Shown piece by piece: positions 61,858 through 64,000 of a stretch of DNA of 64,000 nucleotides. A model generated the notes under the pieces. That model was given only the letters and a program-made list of their open reading frames with translations. It made no database searches and had not been told where the DNA came from. The stretch's first letter is position 1. The number at the start of each line of letters is the position of its first letter. This DNA comes from Bacteroidota bacterium (lineage in GTDB: Bacteria > Bacteroidota > Bacteroidia > Bacteroidales > JAGONC01), in the NCBI GenBank assembly GCA_022711405.1, contig JAKLFC010000016.1, positions 1-64,000 on the forward strand. The letters are read 5' to 3'. Position numbers and translations under genes: made by a program.

Positions 61858-62250
61858 TTATGCTCCCAGAAGGCTTTCAATATCCCTGATGAGTCTTTTG
61901 GAGGGTTCGACTAGAGGAAGGACGGAATTCTCGTCGAAATCAAAAAAGTCGTTATAGTCTCCTTTTTGCCTTTTTTCAAAAATATCGGAGTAGTACTTTC
62001 CAAGATCCTTACTGATTCGTCCGGTCTGGATATAGAATTGACCAAATTTCTGTCGGCATCCTGAATGACTTGAAAATTCAATTCCGTCCTTCATTAACAA
62101 GGCCCCAACAGCATAGAAACATGCATAGTAAAGCCGGTTGACTGCTGTATTCCATAACTTATTTTCAATCAAGATATCGACCTCATTAATAGTGTCCTTC
62201 GCACGCTGAATCCGGTAATTTACATAATCCTGCTGCTTATAATCCTTCAT
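61858..62250 (-). CDS. HEPN-domain protein (toxin partner of HEPN/MNT pair)
   Basis: 130-residue all-helical HEPN protein of the UPF0332 type. Recognised by WNTAVNRLYYACFYAVGALL, the SSHSGCRQKFGQFYIQTG segment and the final RQKGDYNDFFDFD, which corresponds to the R-x-x-ADY motif of the family. The strict RNase motif RX4-6H of toxic HEPN proteins is not obvious, so the toxic activity is uncertain. Its start overlaps the MNT gene by 4 bases. The pair is expected to act as a toxin-antitoxin module in which the MNT protein modifies or binds HEPN. Confidence 0.82.
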   Translation of the reverse strand: MKDYKQQDYVNYRIQRAKDTINEVDILIENKLWNTAVNRLYYACFYAVGALLMKDGIEFSSHSGCRQKFGQFYIQTGRISKDLGKYYSDIFEKRQKGDYNDFFDFDENSVLPLVEPSKRLIRDIESLLGA

Positions 62251-62567
62251 AATGGGATCCCTTCTTTGTTGACATTAGCATAAAAAGGTGTGATGGAATA
62301 TTTCGTATTCCATTCTTGTTCGGCATAAACCATAGGACTGATCACCTCTCCGGTTTCAAATTCAAGTTCGTATAAAGGATCAACGACTTTTTTCTCAATT
62401 TCCAGTGTTATTTTTTGATAAGATAATAGAATGAGAAGATCCCAATCCGAGTCAGATCTTGCTGTACCTTTAGCACGTGACCCATAAAGAATGATCTTCG
62501 CCTTCGGTTCAACGGATAGTACCGTTTCCTTAATGCGGTTAATAAAAACTATCGATTCTTTTTTCAT
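62247..62567 (-). CDS. minimal nucleotidyltransferase (MNT antitoxin)
   Basis: 106-residue protein of the polymerase-beta-like minimal nucleotidyltransferase family. The motif ILYGSRAKGTARSDSDWDLL contains the GSx10DxD signature with both catalytic aspartates. It belongs to a widespread family paired with HEPN proteins; some relatives AMPylate the HEPN toxin. It is the first gene of the minus-strand pair. A TATCTTTG box ends only five bases before the ATG, which may mean a leaderless transcript. Confidence 0.88.
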   Translation of the reverse strand: MKKESIVFINRIKETVLSVEPKAKIILYGSRAKGTARSDSDWDLLILLSYQKITLEIEKKVVDPLYELEFETGEVISPMVYAEQEWNTKYSITPFYANVNKEGIPL

Positions 62568-62571
62568 AGTG

Positions 62572-62579
62572 CAAAGATA
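62572..62579 (-). promoter_or_regulatory. -7 promoter element for the MNT/HEPN pair
   Basis: The minus strand reads TATCTTTG, an exact TAnnTTTG match, five to twelve bases upstream of the ATG at 62567. Transcription would start at or next to the ATG. Confidence 0.4.
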
Positions 62580-62672
62580 TTGAACAAAATGCTATTTCGT
62601 GACGGCATTTAAAATATTGCTTCCCGGGAATTCATACAGGTTAACGTGCAACCGCAGGGTATATATTATGTC

Positions 62673-62751
62673 ACCCCTAACGGGGTTCTGAAATGATGGA
62701 TTCATGATTTTTGCTACCAATATTTCGCACCTACGGTGCTCTGGATATTGG
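62673..62751. repeat. REP-like pair of hairpins
   Basis: A short hairpin ACCCC-TAAC-GGGGT (62673-62686) is followed by a nested one: outer arms CCAATAT/ATATTGG (62717-62723, 62745-62751) around inner arms GCACC/GGTGC (62727-62731, 62735-62739) with loop TAC. It lies in the 536 gene-free bases between the MNT gene and the Fic remnant, which also hold repeat copy 3. Paired small palindromes of this form are typical of REP-like elements. Confidence 0.7.
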
Positions 62752-62835
62752 AGCTTTATTAAGGATCGGCCTCTTGAAAATTGCCGCCCGGAAACTTACC
62801 GAAATAGAATTTCATTCGCTAATTTATCAGTTATG

Positions 62836-62972
62836 GCGGAGCAACCTAGGAAAGCGGACTGAGGCCCGAAGGGCTGAGGGAGCTTTCCAGTTGCGGAGCC
62901 ATAACGCGGCCATGCGGCCGGGGAGCAGTTGTTAAATACCCATTACCGATTACCAAGATAGAAATATAGGTG
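62836..62972. repeat. dispersed repeat, copy 3 (diverged)
   Basis: The end GCGGCC(A)TGCGGCCGGGGAGCAG and the following CCCATTACC..ATTACCAAGATAGAA..TA match the end and flank of copy 1 (59919-59990), while the front half is different sequence. Together with copy 2 it brackets the HEPN/MNT pair. Confidence 0.7.
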
Positions 62973-63103
62973 GAACGAGAAGGAGAAGTGCGAAAGGAAT
63001 GAAGAAATGGACCTTAATAATTTCAATTTCTCAGGTTTGATAGGACTATTTGTTTCTCTTTTAAGGTCATTTTCTGAGCAAACATTAAAAATCAAATTAA
63101 TTG

Positions 63104-63301
63104 ATGCCTGAAATAATGTATCCAATCAATCCTGACAGAAATATTCCCTGGAATGATCTTCCTCCATTACCAATTAAAAAGGAACTATATCAAACAATAG
63201 AAATACTGGAGAAGCTTGGAGATGCAAAAGCGTCTTTAGCAAGACTTCATATCGGAGTGACTCTTCCTGACCAGCTGAGTAGGGTAGATGTAAAAAGATG
63301 A
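63104..63301 (+). pseudogene. Fic-family protein N-terminal remnant
   Basis: The 65-residue frame contains NIPWNDLPPLPIKKELYQTI followed by EILEKLGDAKASLARL and LPDQLSRVDVKR, which is the Fic/DOC N-terminal domain that precedes the Fic core. The frame then stops, and no HPFxxGNGR motif or other Fic core sequence is found downstream in any frame before the hairpin at 63435. It is therefore a truncated gene. Confidence 0.6.
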
Positions 63302-63434
63302 TTTCATCGTTAGCAATTTTTTTACGAAAAGTACCGGAAAGTGGTACCGATCGCAAAAATTTACTTTTTTCAGACCAGAAGATCCCATGCTTCGTAAATT
63401 CTTTGGAATTTGGGATTTGTTATGTTTGGAATTT

Positions 63435-63481
63435 GCCAGAAGGGGCATCAAAATTTTTTAAATTTTGATGCCCCTTCTGGC
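63435..63481. terminator. perfect 22-bp hairpin next to the tRNA fragment
   Basis: Arms 63435-63456 (starting GCCAGAAGGGGCATC) and 63460-63481 are perfectly complementary with a TTT loop. It abuts the 3' end of the tRNA fragment and, read on the minus strand, would follow the tRNA as its terminator. The T/A-rich inner part and the GC-rich base give a bidirectional terminator form. Confidence 0.75.
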
Positions 63482-63525
63482 TGTGGGGTATACAGGGATC
63501 GAACCTGTGACTTCATGTCTGTGAA
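63482..63525 (-). other. tRNA 3'-end fragment, probable integration attachment site
   Basis: On the minus strand the sequence contains a complete T arm (ACAGG-TTCGATC-CCTGT), then ATACCCC and A as the 3' acceptor strand and discriminator, preceded by AAGTC as variable loop. The matching 5' half (GGGGTAT and D arm) is absent; resemblance to a tRNA fades in the anticodon region. A 3' tRNA fragment beside an integrase gene is the usual form of an att site. The parent tRNA species cannot be named. Confidence 0.7.
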
Positions 63526-63749
63526 AAATAATATTTCCTTCTTTTATTTACTTTTAGTTTCTTCCGTTTTCTCATATAATGTTAATTATCAATGATATAA
63601 AAATTTGACTAAAAGCAAAATTTTACATCCGAAAGTAATAAATTCGCAAAAAACTTTAAACCATATTTAAACCAGACATGCAATTCACGTATATTTGTTT
63701 TTATTTTAAAAATAAAAAAAATATAAATAATTTGTAAAAAATCGAATCC

Positions 63750-64000
63750 ATGTCCAAGATTAAACCGATACTTTTTACCAGTAAAAAACTTGCGAATGGA
63801 AAACATCCGGTCATGCTCCGGATCACTCACCATAAAGTTGGCTATGTAGCCATCGGTTGTTCCTGCCGTCCTGAAGAGTGGGATGATGAATATTCCCGCC
63901 TGAAACCCGGTTTTCCCAATGCTAAAAGATGGAATAACCGGATTTTATCCGATTATGCCCTGGCAGAGCAATTTATCCTGGATATGGAAGCCAAAGGAAA
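63750..64000 (+). CDS. tyrosine integrase, N-terminal part (runs off the window)
   Basis: The frame from ATG at 63750 stays open for 83 codons to the window end. It starts MSKIKPILFTSKKLANGKHP and continues with VMLRITHHKVGYVAIGCSCR, PEEWDDEYSRLKPGFPNAKR and NRILSDYALAEQFI. This is the Arm DNA-binding domain of Bacteroidota phage/transposon-type tyrosine recombinases. The SAM-like and catalytic domains would lie beyond 64000. The 224 bases between the tRNA fragment and this gene are AT-rich and hold no other gene. It probably belongs to an element extending to higher coordinates. Confidence 0.85.
   Translation, partial: MSKIKPILFTSKKLANGKHPVMLRITHHKVGYVAIGCSCRPEEWDDEYSRLKPGFPNAKRWNNRILSDYALAEQFILDMEAKG

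Noticed and set aside
61699..61914. Small plus-strand open frame over repeat copy 2
   Set aside because: It translates the dispersed repeat and then the antisense of the HEPN gene; the corresponding frame in copy 1 is not conserved.
63482..63560. Complete tRNA gene on the minus strand
   Set aside because: The T arm and 3' acceptor strand are present but no 5' acceptor strand, D arm or anticodon stem partner can be found upstream.

Overview
The window looks like a chromosomal segment of a member of the Bacteroidota, probably a Bacteroidales-like or environmental lineage (inference, no marker phylogeny possible here). Supporting features are a SusC/SusD pair, a type IX secretion sorting domain, a Bacteroidota-type lipoprotein surface-export signal, DUF5777/YceI/heme-protein genes, the near absence of Shine-Dalgarno sequences, and about ten upstream copies of the Bacteroidota -7 promoter element TAnnTTTG. 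About 54 protein genes, one intact tRNA and one tRNA fragment are supported.

Layout. 0-8 kb: gamma-glutamyltransferase, a TtcA-type tRNA thiolase, a T9SS-exported repeat protein, and a tungstate/molybdate ABC transporter operon (wtpA, an unusual tandem sulfite-oxidase-like lipoprotein, wtpB, wtpC). 8-16 kb: housekeeping genes (P5C dehydrogenase, dnaX, a PfkB sugar kinase, an acyltransferase, a polysaccharide-deacetylase-like protein). 16-19 kb: a minus-strand cluster of OB-fold, YceI, two heme-c proteins and a DUF5777 barrel. 19-27 kb: pyruvate kinase behind an operon of four secreted proteins, one of them a very long leucine-rich repeat protein, then a repeat protein that may be a beta-propeller. 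27-32 kb: GH13 glycosidase, TylF-like methyltransferase, MATE exporter, PPK2 polyphosphate kinase, tRNA-Ala(CGC).

34.5-49.4 kb holds the metabolic centrepiece: a tightly packed nine-gene operon running ribokinase, SusC, SusD, three consecutive exported ADP-ribosylglycohydrolase-family proteins, two exported esterases each with a dead second hydrolase domain, and a DMT-type permease. It resembles the ribose/nucleoside scavenging (rus) loci of Bacteroides, but with an expanded enzyme set. A divergent 512-residue protein of unknown family sits where a regulator would be. A lipoprotein, a DASS-family carboxylate transporter and a GH3 glucosidase follow.

54-60 kb: a DEAD-box helicase with a long leader, a phospholipase-D-like gene whose 3' end is truncated and reads antisense through a GH3 gene fragment, a DUF1684 protein, and a TPR-adenylate cyclase. 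59.8-64 kb is an AT-rich accessory island: a HipB-HipS-HipT-like three-gene toxin-antitoxin operon with three 18-bp operators at exact 40-bp spacing, a HEPN/MNT pair, a Fic remnant, three copies of a dispersed repeat that bracket these modules, REP-like hairpins, a tRNA 3'-end fragment (probable attachment site) and the start of a tyrosine integrase that runs off the window. Many intergenic regions carry strings of 6- to 8-base words that differ from place to place.
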